From: Phaeoceros laevis
Lineage: Eukaryota > Anthocerotophyta > Anthocerotopsida > Notothyladales
Direction of reading: 5' to 3'
Length of the DNA: 46,333 nucleotides
Assembly: GCA_049999765.1 (NCBI GenBank)
Contig: JBNGIQ010009312.1
Coordinates: forward strand, 1 to 46,333
The translations under genes were made by a program, and so were the position numbers. How positions within the stretch are numbered: the stretch's first letter is position 1; every line of letters starts with the position of its first letter. The notes beneath the pieces were generated by a model. The model had not been told where the DNA came from, did no database searches, and was given only the letters and a program-made list of their open reading frames with translations. Shown piece after piece: positions 26,954-37,679 of this stretch.

Positions 26954-27672
26954 GTCTGGGTCGGAAGGCACGCCCGGCGCAGCTGCTGCATCGGACTCCT
27001 CAGCCGGGCTGCTGTGTGCTGCTACAGGTGCAGCGGGGACCTCCGCATTCCGTCTTGTGTCAGGTCGCCTGAACAGGGGGCCCGGGACCCATGGTCAATC
27101 CATGAGCTGCGGTCGTTGCGGTCTGGATCATTCCCCCCTCCCTACCTTTCTTCCCGCGCACGCAATCTGCAGGTCGGCCATCGCTGAAGTCGCTCCCTTC
27201 GTCGGGCGACGTCCTTCTCTCTCTTGAAACCGTGCCTGCTAGCCTGCTCCTGAATCGAGCTCGGGCTGTGGCCGGTGGCCGGCGGCATGGCTGGTCGGCT
27301 GCCACCGGCGGCGACCGGTTTGCTCAGGAATCTCTCCATGCCGTGCGGGGCTTGAGCGCCTTGGCAAAGACATGTAAGCGGCGACCATTTCTATGCCCCT
27401 TCTTGTCTCGTTGCACCTCAAAAAAACATTACTTGACCTGAAGCTGGCTGTAGAATATTCACCATCTGGATGGGTCTGATGATCCCCATTCTCCCAGGCA
27501 CAGCGGTTCCCACTGTTGTCACATGTCCATGAAGATTCTGTCTGCATGATCCAGAACATAATGCACCTTGAGCAGTGTGTTCAGTCTGACTGAAATGTAT
27601 CAGGACATGCATATCCAGTAATGAAATGCGGATTTAGAAGATTCGCTGAGTTTTGAGGAATACCAGAAGCTG
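26954..27672. other. Kinase upstream region, no gene seen
   Basis: GC-rich from the kinase ATG to about 27350, then AT-richer. Likely promoter and 5' UTR of the kinase. Long open frames on both strands reflect high GC and carry no domain. Confidence 0.4.
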
Positions 27673-28399
27673 CATTGGAAGATGTGTTGTCAGTCATACA
27701 AGCCTGTCTCCAAGTGTCAATTGCTGAGGCCTCCTACTAGTTACAAGTGCTCATCCATTGTTGTTTGTAAACAGTGTATTGTCTGATGTGAGCACTGCTT
27801 GGGACAGGGGACACTCTTCAATTGTGATAAACTCTACTCGAGAGGCTTGATGGAGACGTCAGTAAGACTTAGACTCAGTACATTTCAGTGCAGGGACATT
27901 CTGCTTTTAGGCATCAGCCTGTGGAGAACCTTTATAACATGCTTCCAAGATCATGATACACCTGTAGAGCACATCAGCTACAAGAGCATAACCCTAATCC
28001 TCAATAACTTGTTGAGGCTTAAACCCTAAACCAAAGTGGCTTTTTTAACTAAAACAATGCCGACATCTACCTTAAGGACAAACTGACTACATGGGCAAGC
28101 GAACAGAGGACACTTCCATCTGACCAGGGTTGCAATGTTCGCAGTTACTGAGATGCGACTGGCAAGTGGTAACGAAAAATTCCAAGGCACCTTCTCAATA
28201 TTAGCTGTGATATTTAGTGCCTCCAACAAATCCACTGTTCTGGAGTACTCCTAATTGTAAGCAAACCTGAAGGAAAGTTCTGGCTAGAGCGACTAGCAGG
28301 AATACCTACAAGTGGACATGATCAAAAGCCATAAGATATGGAAGTGTGGAAGAAACAAAAGCCCTAAAGCTTCAAAGCAGCTCCCATTTGAACACGATT

Positions 28400-28700
28400 C
28401 TACAAAGGAGACTAGGCATTGACATGTTGGTGGGGCACCTGCCTGGTTCATGTATTCGGAAAGTGTGGCATGTTAGAAGAAGCAACGCAGGGTTTTTGAC
28501 GCTAAAATTTTAACTGCACGGGACGTGGTGACATGGAGTGCCACACTTCCATGATATCTACCTGGATATGCTGACCATCATGGATTTACTCAAGAAGCCA
28601 TTGCTCTACTCGCCAGGATGGTGTGATTGTGGCAAACTCTGTAACTTTTGCCTGCCTATGGAAGGCATGTCAGAGGCAGGCATGTTCAACTAGTAGTTGT
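28400..28700 (+). pseudogene. PPR remnant
   Basis: In broken frames it reads LVHVFGKCGMLEEA, then ARDVVTWSAT, then GYADHHGFTQEAIALLARM, the usual order inside a PPR block (KCG, WNA, EAL-L-M). Several frameshifts and stops separate the pieces, and no start or extended array is present. Confidence 0.65.
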
Positions 28701-28845
28701 GCACAGCGCGATGCAGGGACGCTTGTATTTTATCAAATATTATACATGTGTATTTAGTGATACAATACACTTTATTTCATATGCAAAGTTGCAAACCATA
28801 TGAAAGGAAAAAAATAGAGAAAAATATTTCCTACCTTTCTTGTGT

Positions 28846-28904
28846 GTCTTACAAAAAGCTTTAAGACTACAAGACTCTTCTAGTCTTAAAGCTTTTTGTA
28901 AGAC
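28846..28904. repeat. 24-bp perfect inverted repeat with nested repeats
   Basis: 28846-28869 pairs perfectly with 28881-28904 around an 11-base loop. Immediately downstream the same word AGTCTTAAAGCTTT recurs (28923), and further inverted pairs follow: 28933-28943 with 28969-28979, and 28950-28956 with 28960-28966. Together they form a compound foldback of about 135 bases, AT-rich and non-coding. It could be a MITE core or a small-RNA precursor. Confidence 0.85.
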
Positions 28905-29068
28905 TATGTACAAGACTCTTGTAGTCTTAAAGCTTTCGAGGTATTTCTGAAGTGTTGGTAACACTTGTTACCTCGAAAGTACTTGAAAACAACCCCCATA
29001 GGAAACCGCTTCGTACTCCCATGTGGGCATGGTATGTACAATTGCTACTCCATCCTTCCAAGCTGAGC

Positions 29069-31250
29069 TTATGAAGCTGTGTGCGGAGGTTGCAGATTAT
29101 GATAACCGGCAGCGTAGGCCAGGCCAGCTGCTGTGGCCCTGAGCTTCACGGAGTGGATGGCAGTGTCGTTGAGAATGTAAAGAGTGTCCAGTTTGGGCCC
29201 CGCAAAACCCATGTTGGCTGCTCCGGGCACCACAATGAGGCCCAGCGGCACCGCATCCTCGTTGAACACTGCACCCAAAAACCACGGATACTAGTACTCA
29301 ACAAGTTGAAGAACAAATTTATAATTAAGTTCTGAAAGGAAGGAGAAGGATGTACTAAGGGCCGCCAGTGCTACCTCATATATAGGAAGGTTACGTACCT
29401 TGGATGCCATCACCGGCGGCAACATAAACGTTGCCCCTGGTGTCCACTTTGATGCCATCGGGGATTCCCAGGCCAGAGCCGTCGTAGTGGGCAACTGCCG
29501 TGAAAAAGTTTCTGTTCCTCAGAATGCGGCCGTCCACCACATCAAACACCGTGATGTCGTGCGGCTTTTCGATGTCCACGTCCCCAGTTCTGCCACAGGT
29601 GCACGCATGCGCAATTCATCAATGAGATCGATCACGGTTAGAATTTGAGCGGGTGCTCAATTTGAAAGTGTCTTGAACGATCGTGCTGGCCATGCATTGG
29701 GAAGAGAGGTGGAAGTTGAGCAGGGCTAGGTGGTGCACCCCAAAGCAAAGCCGGTGTCGGTGACGTAGAGGCGCTTCTCGTCAGGAGAGAAGGCCAGTCC
29801 GTTGGGCTTGACAAATTTATCGGCAACCACATCCACGATGCCTGTTACGGGGTCGATCCGGTACACCTGGTTGTTCATCTTGGGCTTCTCTCTGAATCCC
29901 TGCACGCTGCACATGCAAATCATAGACATGTATGTGTTGATCAGTCTTCACACAAAGTGACTGTCATGATCGAGCTTTCAAAGAAGAATTTCGAGACAGA
30001 TTGAATCAGGATCCTGTTTAAATTTCTCATCGTGAACGTGCCTGCCGTAGTCAGGGTCTGTGAACCAGATGGAACCGTCGCTCTTCACCACCACGTCGTT
30101 GGGGCTACTGAATGGGATGTTAAACCAGTTGTCGGCTAAAATTGTGGGGAGTGCCGTGATGGGGTTGATCCTGGTGATGCGGCCCGGAATCCAGTCCCTC
30201 CCCTGCTCGCACACCAGCAGGTCCCCCTGGTTGTCCAGCGCCAACCCATTGGCGAAGTCGGTGTCTTCCATCACCGTCCTCACCACTTTAGTCCTCAGAT
30301 TAAATTTTTGCAACTGCGCCACAAGTAGGTACCACACCATAGCTGCTCAAGCTTCCAAATTCACTACTTGTAAGTTCATCATGAACTCGCCAGCCGGAAA
30401 TGGTTCCAAATGGAAATTCCAAAAATTTTAAGGAATTCGAACCTTGGATTGATCATGAAATTGTAATGTTACCTTGACAGGCCGGGTGCCCACTCTGGTG
30501 CTGGTGAAGAAGATTTCGTTCTTGTTCGGGTAGTAGACGCCGCCTTCGTGGGCTGATACTGTTGCCTCAAGTTTGAGCTCAGGAGACGGCCCCAAAATTT
30601 CTAGAAAATCCTGGTGACGGACCTGCAGCAACGCGTACAGCCGGTTGCCATAAATTTCAACGAACCGCAACTTTGCAAATGCTGATCTTGCCCAGGCGCA
30701 GGCAGCTGCGGGTGTCGTCAAAACGTACGTACCTTGAAGGTATAGCGATCGGTGCAGGTGGCGCCGGCAGGAGAAGAGGAGACGCCCTCGCCCCAGGGCC
30801 TGAGCTCGTAAATGAGCTTTTGGCGCCAGTAGCAGACTCCGGGAGGAAGCACAGCAGGTGCAGCAGGCCTTGGCTTTTTGCCGATGGCTTCCGACAAATT
30901 GAATATTGGGCCTACACATGTACACGCATATGCATTCGCTCACCGTTAAATATTAGCTAGCACTGCCTAGCAGCAGGTTTTCGTCACGCCTTCCAAGGAC
31001 GGACAAAAAAATTGATATCGATGCACTCTTCAATATTCCAAGCTAGCCAGTAGGCTAAGCTACGGGACAGCTGGCAGGCAGCTGGCAGGCAGGCCCAGGC
31101 TTGAATGCGTTCATGATTTTGTTCGAGTGTTGAGTACTCACTGCGGATATCGCTGCTGGGGCGAATTCCAAGCTTAGGAGAAGTCGAAGTTGTGTCCTTA
31201 GAAGAGACCACCCCACAAGCCAAAGCCACAAACAGGAGTGTGGCCAACAT
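29069..31250 (-). CDS. Secreted SMP-30/gluconolactonase-like protein, copy 1
   Basis: Seven exons: 31250-31142, 30911-30733, 30622-30473, 30313-30042, 29906-29739, 29589-29399, 29268-29069, giving 422 aa. It starts with a hydrophobic signal peptide (MLATLLFVALACGVVSS). The beta-propeller has typical SMP-30 blocks: SAHEGGVYY, TDFANGLALDNQGDLLVCEQ, SSPNDVVVKSDGSIWFTDPD, KPNGLAFSPDEKRLYVTDTG and GSGLGIPDGIKVDTRGNVYV; the acidic and Asn residues in these blocks are the usual metal ligands. Members hydrolyse sugar lactones or related esters; the substrate here is unknown. Intron 4 begins with GC (exon end GGCAG, then GCACGT). Relative to copy 2 the stop codon has been lost, adding about ten residues (NLQPPHTAS tail). 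Confidence 0.88.
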
Positions 31251-31345
31251 GATGCGGCAAGAGGAGCGACCCGTTTTGCTGCTAAGCCCTGACTGTAGGA
31301 ACAGGAAACAGAAGCGACCGGTACCCTCCTCCTCAGATGCAGCTT

Positions 31346-33130
31346 CAGAAGCACTGGTGTATGTCCAAGTACTGCATGCACAGCTTTATAAGCACCCCGA
31401 TGCCCCCATGTGCACGGCCCCTGCGCGCGCATGCATATGCATGCATGCCTTAGCTTGCAATAATTGTTGAAGAGGAGAGAGGTCCGCGCGCCCTCCCACA
31501 GGACTCCCTCTCCTTTGACAGGCCAGATTTTTTTCCACTCTCTCTTCACAGGCCAAAATCTGGCCCAGTCTTAAAGCGGGAGGAAGCGTCTGGCTATTAG
31601 TAATATTAATCTGGACACCACGCGCACAGCCAAGTCGGTGGCCTCCTCGTGTCTCCTCCTTAAGATGCTCCTCGTTAGGAGTTTCCCCATGCCACTCCGC
31701 TAGGTGCTCTGCTGCCACATGTGGCGTCGACGGCGTGCAGATCTCGGCAAAAGGAGATCCTGATGCGTGCACGTTACACAGAATATATCATATCATGTTC
31801 GTCATCGCCGTATCTTTATTTATTTAAACTGGTCCTAGTAGGCCTGAAGCGATAACATTCGCTCCTCCTTGGAATGGATATCGATAGATAGAACGCTATA
31901 GAATCATTATTATAGATATACTTTTACGTGCTTTGCCGGCCGGCATCCTAGTATACAACAGGGCAGGCGGGCAGGCAGCTGCATTTAGGGATCGTAAAAG
32001 AGGACTACTTGGCATCAATGTTTCTAATAGTGTAATCATTTAGGGATATGGCATGCATGCAAGGCCCTTCTTGCAGCCTGCTGCACTTTGGCCAGGAGCA
32101 GAGAATTTTAATTGCCCCTTATTATTACACATGCTTCAGGCTATACAGAAAAAAAGAATTGTCTGTAAACTTTGTAAAAATCTAACAAAAGTTGCTTACA
32201 AGTTACAATCTTGCGTAAAAGCTTGCTCAAATCACTTCCATCACAAGGAGAGTGACTTCCCAAAATATAGTGCAGTCCTCCTTCCCTGCTCAAAAACAAA
32301 ATTGACGAGTAAAATATCAAAGTGTTAATCCTCTCACTCCCACCATTAATGACTAATTCTATGATTTGTACACGATGAGGTGGTAGCAAATTTAGAGCCA
32401 CAAGATCACTTGGAGGATCACTTCATCCATTGTATAAAATAGAAGAATATTCTTTGCACATTCTGGTTTCAATGATATGTAATCATATGTATGGTGTATG
32501 ACTCTATAAATGGCACAGAAAGGAGACCTCAATTGAAAGGTTTTGTAGAATCGCAAACATGTGAAAAGGGGCATTTCTTATCTCACAAACATTTTTAATA
32601 TTTCTCAAAAAAATTAATATTCAATTAATATTTGCGACTAATTTTGTAGTATGGTCTACTATCTATGGTGCATAAATACTAGACCCCAAATACTCAACAC
32701 CTTTGCTTCTTGGTGCTTGCATAAACCAAGTCCTCATAACTAGGAGAAGGTATGCTTACATGTATCAAGTGAGTCCTTTAGTGCACGTCCATGGCTTATA
32801 AATGCAATTCTAAGAATAAGAGTGTCCATAGCTTATGCAATTCTAAGAATAAGAGACAGATTTGCAAAAGCCATGATTGTATATTTGTTACTATAATATA
32901 TCTGTGAGCATGATTGTCATAGACCATTTTAAGATTCATATAAAGCTTTTTTTTGCTAAACAAAGCAAAGCAAGAACCAGCCTTGTATACAGTTTCGCAG
33001 TTTCAAAAGCTCATGAGAACAAAAGCATACTAGAAAGAGTTTACCAAAACAAATGTTCAGCTAGCCTAAGATCTACTCAACTTCCACTACGAGCAGAACA
33101 ATTTCTCCTTGGATAGAAAGATTGCGAACA
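31346..33130. other. AT-rich intergenic region, no gene seen
   Basis: Upstream flank of SMP-30 copy 1 followed by AT-rich sequence with only short open frames. No terminal repeats, long open frame or RNA gene was recognised. Confidence 0.45.
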
Positions 33131-34002
33131 TTAAAGTCCAAATTGGGCTGTTGTAGGCGCAACTATTGAAACGTGATTACACTCAAAGATTCTGAACCTC
33201 CATGCTGCAGAAGGAAGTTGGAGCCGTTTGCACGAGTTGTCTCGAATACTGTAAGCCACAACGTTATAATTATCAAATATTGTATGGGAGCTTATAGTTA
33301 TCACGCTCACTAATATCAATAACATGTCTCCGACAATCTGCACTTCAGAGATTGCATGTGATTCCAAAGGAAGCTTGTGAACCAGACACTTCCACTCCCA
33401 ATGCCCACCGTCTCTACCTTCCTCCAATTTGTACAATGTGATGGCTCCATACAAAAACTCATATCCAAACAGAGCGTCCATGGTGGAGTTAATATGTGAT
33501 AAGAGTGTAAATGCAAAGATGGGTGAATTCGAAGTACAACCACAGAACTGTCTTCCTGGCGCCACAACTGATTTTGAATGTTGCAAATTACATAGCCCCT
33601 TTTTGTGAGGCATTTCTCCAAAGATGTACCGTAGAGGATGTCTCGATGAGGGCTAGACTCATCCCAATTGGTCTCAGACTGGCCGGAGGAATAGTTTTGC
33701 ATGGACATTCATGCTCGCGTTCGAACGAAGATAGTCACCTTGAATGTGCTTGTGTTGTTGGTAGCTTTCCCCGAACCTTGAAGCCACAGATTCCATGTGA
33801 CAAGGTTTGACATTACCAATGAAGGCAACTCTTGCCATGTCTTGCTTTCAAGATTGAGCAAGCAACATCGCACATCATAAGCATGTCTATCCTTCCAAGC
33901 CAATGCCAATAGGTCGCCATGACCGGACAATTTTGTCTCCATAAAACATCTACGCAAAGGTATCATCAATCCTTGGAAATCCACAAGAGAGCAAGACAGC
34001 AA
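33131..34002 (-). pseudogene. Possible F-box-associated protein remnant
   Basis: Three minus-strand frames follow one another: LLALAWKDRHAYDVRCC then LNLESKTWQELPSL (near 33.9-33.8 kb), a middle piece with LEKCLTKRGYVICNIQNQLW, and ALFGYEFLYGAITLYKLEEG to NYNVVAYSIRDNSCKRLQLP (to 33131). The strings resemble the C-terminal propeller of plant F-box/Kelch-associated proteins (WQELP motif), but no F-box is seen and frameshifts separate the parts. The family assignment is tentative. Confidence 0.35.
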
Positions 34003-34029
34003 AAATCCTTTGGTTCTACTTTATGTTTT

Positions 34030-34225
34030 ATCTAACTTATACTAAGTACTACATGCTAAATAATAACTGCTAAATAATAAATACTAAATGCTCATACTAA
34101 ACGCTAAATACTAAATCAATTATTAAATACGAAATATTAAATACTAAATACGAATGGCTAACTATATAGCTAAGTATCAGTACTAATTACTAACACTAAT
34201 TACTAACACTGTGAACTAACAAAAA
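34030..34225. repeat. AT-rich simple/tandem repeat of CTAAATA-like words
   Basis: Irregular repetition of ACTAAATA, TAAATAC and ACTAATTA over about 190 bases. It is not the plant telomere repeat (CCCTAAA). Confidence 0.8.
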
Positions 34226-34274
34226 CTACTAATTCTAGCTCCAAGTCCGGCCAAAACCCATATTGGTTGAGCAT

Positions 34275-34497
34275 CGGTCCTCTTGCGTTGCTCCACTCGC
34301 GCTTCGCCGATAGGCCCGACCCGTCGCGCCTCAACGTTCCTTCGCCCACTTGCTACAGGAACACTTCACCAGCAAACGAGGCCCGATGCGTCGGTCCTAT
34401 GCGTTGCTCTACTTGCGCTCCGCCGAGAGGCCCGACCCGTCCCGTCGGGCCTCATGTTTCTTCACCCGCTTCACAGGCGCACTTCACCAGCAAAAAT
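34275..34497. repeat. Two-copy ~117-bp tandem repeat
   Basis: Units start at 34275 and 34392 with CGGTCCT and share GCCGA-AGGCCCGACCCGTC and CACTTCACCAGCAAA. The following sentence GGTCAGCCAAAATAAGG...GCCCGCCTCCTCC occurs at about 34500-34542 and again, within the PPR relic, at 34818-34846, so this repeat has partly copied the neighbouring PPR relic. Confidence 0.75.
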
Positions 34498-34539
34498 ATG
34501 GTCAGCCAAAATAAGGTCAGCTAAAATAAGGCCCGCCTC

Positions 34540-34930
34540 CTCCATTGGTCCATACACAACAAGCTCCTCTTGGCCGAGCCCATGCTGTGCACACCCAGCA
34601 ATCAGGGCATTCCATGTCACCACATTCTTTACGTCTATACAGTCAAAAACCTGCGGGCATCTTCCAGCTCACCACATTTTGAATACATGTCCAGCAGGCA
34701 GGTGCCCACTATATCATCCAGCAGTCTCTTTTGACAATCTGTGACTGAAGCTGCCTCCCCTTCTGTATGGCACCAGTGCTTGCACACGCCTTCAGAAGGT
34801 AAGCAAAAGTTAACATGGTCAGCCAAAATAAGGCCCGCCTCCTCCATATGTTTGTATTGAACAAAGAAATGAACATCGATTCGTAGTTACCAGGCAAGAT
34901 CACCATTTTCTCGTGGCACAACCCAGCCCC
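34540..34930 (-). pseudogene. PPR remnant
   Basis: On the minus strand, with one or more frameshifts: FAYLLKACASTGAIQKGRQL, then VGTCLLDMYSKCGELEDARR, then NVVTWNALIAGCAQHGLGQ. This is less than one and a half PPR-PLS blocks, without start or C-terminal domains. Confidence 0.7.
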
Positions 34931-35885
34931 TTAAGGAGTCCATAATATGAAAGTGAAACACATCAAGAATGGTGAAGGACGTCTTGACTTGCTATCTTGA
35001 CATCATTTGATATCATTTGATATCATTTGATGGGTGACAAGGTGCACAGATCCCTGCACGTACAGAAGAATAACACAGTATGTGACCACATGGAGATGAG
35101 ATGACAAGGCTCTGCAAGGTGACCACAGCAGCTACACATTTGTAAGAATCTGAATTAGGAATTAGAAAACAAACCTGGTGGATAAGGTCTTAGAAATGAA
35201 TCGCATCCTGGATTTCTCTAGCAAACCCGGCCACAGTTACAGATCTGCAGGCCTTCTTAACTTCCGTGATGTTTGTGAAGCAGTTCCCATCCACACTGCT
35301 CTAAAGATCCGCAATTAAAAGAGTCAAGAGGAAAGAATCAGGGTCATGTGCATGTAACTCCTGCTTCGTTTTGATGTGCATGTGAAGGCAAGGCTGCTGT
35401 GACAATCTTGACTCACACTACTAGAAAACTGCATCAATGAACATTGTTGCATTCCCCGACTGGTCAGCATTTGCAGTTGCACTTGTCTTGCGGTGCCCTA
35501 GTTTTTTTTCAGGCACCAACTTACTGCAGCCACTGAAATCTTCCATTAGCAGGCAGGCCAAGGATAGGTTTTGCCACAACCTTCAATAGTTCCGGAAGTA
35601 GCTGCCAACATCCATCCTAAATGGTCAGCGCCACTAGAAGCCAGCTCCATTATTTAGAAGGTGTATCCTAGGCCTACAAGAAACATCAGTGAGTTGACCA
35701 ACAACCGTACCAGGCGTTCAAAGCACAATAGATCAATTTCAACCTTTCAACCTGCCTTGGAAACACGTTGAAGATGTGACCACGATTGTGTAAGAGAGAT
35801 TTGTCTCCTGTGACACAATCCTACGAACTCGTTGTAGGTTCAAAAACACAAATTTGAGGACGACAAGGGCGTGAGAAACTCGTAC
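34931..35885. other. Intergenic, with a short tandem repeat and a CACTA-like end
   Basis: No gene seen. A 10-base word (ATATCATTTG) repeats three times near 35002-35031. At 35419 the bases CACTACTAGAAAACTG look like the terminus of a CACTA transposon, but I found no partner end. Confidence 0.4.
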
Positions 35886-36410
35886 CTGCTTCTTCTTGCG
35901 CGCGATGTGCCAGATCGTCCAGCACATGTTTTCCAGCCTGCTGCTCCTGGCGAGCCCATTCCTGGTGACAGTAGCCTGCAGAGATGACATGACCGGTGAG
36001 TGAATTGATCAAGCGGTGCGGTGTAACAGTTGGAAAGCGGCATTTTTAGGTAGAGAACGCTCAAAACACTAGTCATTTCAGCGAGCGAAGGAGGGAAGGA
36101 GGGATCGAGCATTTTAAAGCACATAAGCGGTGAGTGAGCGCATCCCCAGGAGCTAACTAGTGCGATGCTTTAGATGCGGGAACAGATGCTGCCTGGCTGT
36201 GCAAAGGTCCTGCGGGCGGGCCTGCGTAAGACTGGTCATGAGCAGCAGCAGCAAACTACCTAGCTAGCTAGGCCACAGTTTTTTACCTTCATCCACGTCT
36301 TGTAAAGAGACTTGTCATTAAAACCGGTGACTTCTTCCACAAAGTACTTGTACGTAGGGGCATTGTCGGAGGGCGGGCCCCGCACTCCGTCAAATGTTTC
36401 CTAGCGAAGC
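35886..36410 (-). pseudogene. Sucrose-phosphate synthase fragment: two N-terminal exons
   Basis: Two adjoining exons of a sucrose-phosphate synthase N terminus. The first (about 36410-36287) reads APTYKYFVEEVTGFNDKSLY then KTWMK, matching the family words PSRYFVEEV-TGFDETDLHRSWVK. After a ~310-base intron the second (35975-35886) reads TRNGLARSSRLENMCWTIWH then IARKKKQ, matching [26 protein letters not shown]. Splice sites are good on both sides. The upstream frame meets a stop just before 36404, and neither the start exon nor the glycosyltransferase and phosphatase domains are present, so this is an orphan fragment. Confidence 0.8.
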
Positions 36411-36860
36411 GTTGTTTGTTGCACAGCCGGTGCCACGCTTTGCGCCGCAGATCCCGGTTCACGTGCACATCAATCAACTGATCAGCGCGTATTGCGTTTT
36501 ATCGAATAGAGTACTGTACTTGAAAGGTCTCATCATCAACTACCTTCCTCCCCCCTTCCTCCGGTCAAAAGCGCGAGGAAGAAAGCCAGATTTTGACCTG
36601 TCCAAAGAGGGTGGAAGGAAATCAGGCCGGCTTATCAGAGAGGGCTACCGCGACCATCTCAACATTTTAGGTGAACACCCCTTGAAAACTGCTCATCCAA
36701 CCCCTGAAACTCGCAAACGTTTCGCTACCGAACGATATGCGAATCTTTCACGAATCTCGCCCGCACCTTTCCGTTTCGAAACGTTAAAATACTCGAAACG
36801 TTAAAAACCTCGCGATTAAATGCCAGAATGCCCCGCGAATATGGAACGTGAAACTCGCGT
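36411..36860. other. Intergenic, no gene seen
   Basis: The open frame on the plus strand (about 36394-36804) has no recognisable domain and starts inside the sucrose-phosphate synthase relic. Considered non-coding. Confidence 0.35.
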
Positions 36861-36864
36861 TTAA

Positions 36865-37283
36865 CCCTTAAGAGACCACCGGGACATTTCAAAAATGTCT
36901 GTGCGAGCCCGTTTAACGATGTTTTTTACTATTTTTTATGGGAAAAATTTATTTTATTATCTTATATAATATTGTTAAAAAGGTGACAAAAATGTCTGTG
37001 CCAGCCCGTTTAACGATGTTTTTTACTATCTTTTATGGGAAAAAATTATTTTATTTCCTTATATAGTATTGTTAGAAAGGTGACGTCCTGCTGATGCAGG
37101 ATCAGCCTATCATATCCTTTATTGGAGGCCTTGGCTGGCCGCTAGCAAGGAAGATTCCTTCAACGGGATGCTTATACCTCGTTTTCCATGGAAAGTGAGT
37201 TTGGAAGCGGACTTTCCAAGACGGGCGCTTCACGCCCTTGTAACGGAAGTTTCATGGGTTTCGAAACCCGGTCTCTTTAAGGG
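36865..37283. mobile_element. TTAA-flanked (piggyBac-like) MITE, copy A
   Basis: A 419-bp non-coding element bounded by TTAA at 36861-36864 and 37284-37287. The left end reads CCCTTAAGAGACC and the right end, inward, CCCTTAAAGAGACC. A TTAA target with terminal repeats beginning CCC is the signature of the piggyBac superfamily. Inside, a ~95-bp unit is tandemly doubled (36894-36987 and 36988-37082, each with GCCCGTTTAACGATGTTTTT). A related element lies in inverted orientation at 43639-43948. There is no transposase, so mobilisation would need an autonomous partner. Confidence 0.75.
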
Positions 37284-37287
37284 TTAA

Positions 37288-37679
37288 CGTCTTTTATCAA
37301 CTCATACGAAGACGTAATAATAATATAATAATAAGCTTTATTGACATAATCTGGAGTCTGGACTCTGGAAGAAGAAAGAAGAGCCTCGGTCCAACACGCA
37401 GTTTGAGTCTAGACCGCCCGGAAGTGGATTACGAAAGGCTTGGCTAGGAATGGGGCGCGTATGTACAGTCGGTGCACCTTTCTCCCCTTGAATTGCAAGC
37501 AAAGGCAGGCCCTGGAGACGTGGTGGTTGGAGGAGGTTTATTCATCATCCTGCAGGTGCCCGCCGTGCCATTGGATGAATTCATGAATGAAAACTTTACT
37601 GAATGTAAACACCCTGCCATTGCCATGCCAGGGTGTTTACAAAGGTGATTGTTACACAGTACAAGTTTGCACCCACAGT
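37288..37679. other. Intergenic with AT microsatellite and small hairpin
   Basis: An (AAT)-type run at 37308-37332 and a 12-bp perfect hairpin pairing 37605-37616 with 37629-37640 (GTAAACACCCTG). No gene seen. Confidence 0.6.

Larger units (their letters stand above)
27673..31345. repeat. Left arm of a ~3.4-kb inverted duplication
   Basis: Matches 37680-41001 in reverse complement, from the SMP-30 promoter through the gene to far beyond its 3' end. Landmarks: GCAGGGACATTCTGCTTTTA at 27889 against its complement near 40636, and the CAACACATCTTCCAA word near 40983. The stretch 28270-29010 (PPR relic and hairpin) has no clear counterpart in the other arm, so it is an insertion here or a loss there. 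Confidence 0.8.

Noticed and set aside
25686-27187. Long plus-strand open frames (253, 285 and 260 aa) across the kinase region
   Set aside because: They are antisense shadows of the GC-rich kinase exons; no domain and no splice logic, while the minus strand encodes a complete kinase.
34030-34225. Interstitial telomere repeat
   Set aside because: The words are CTAAATA-like and irregular, not CCCTAAA tandem arrays.
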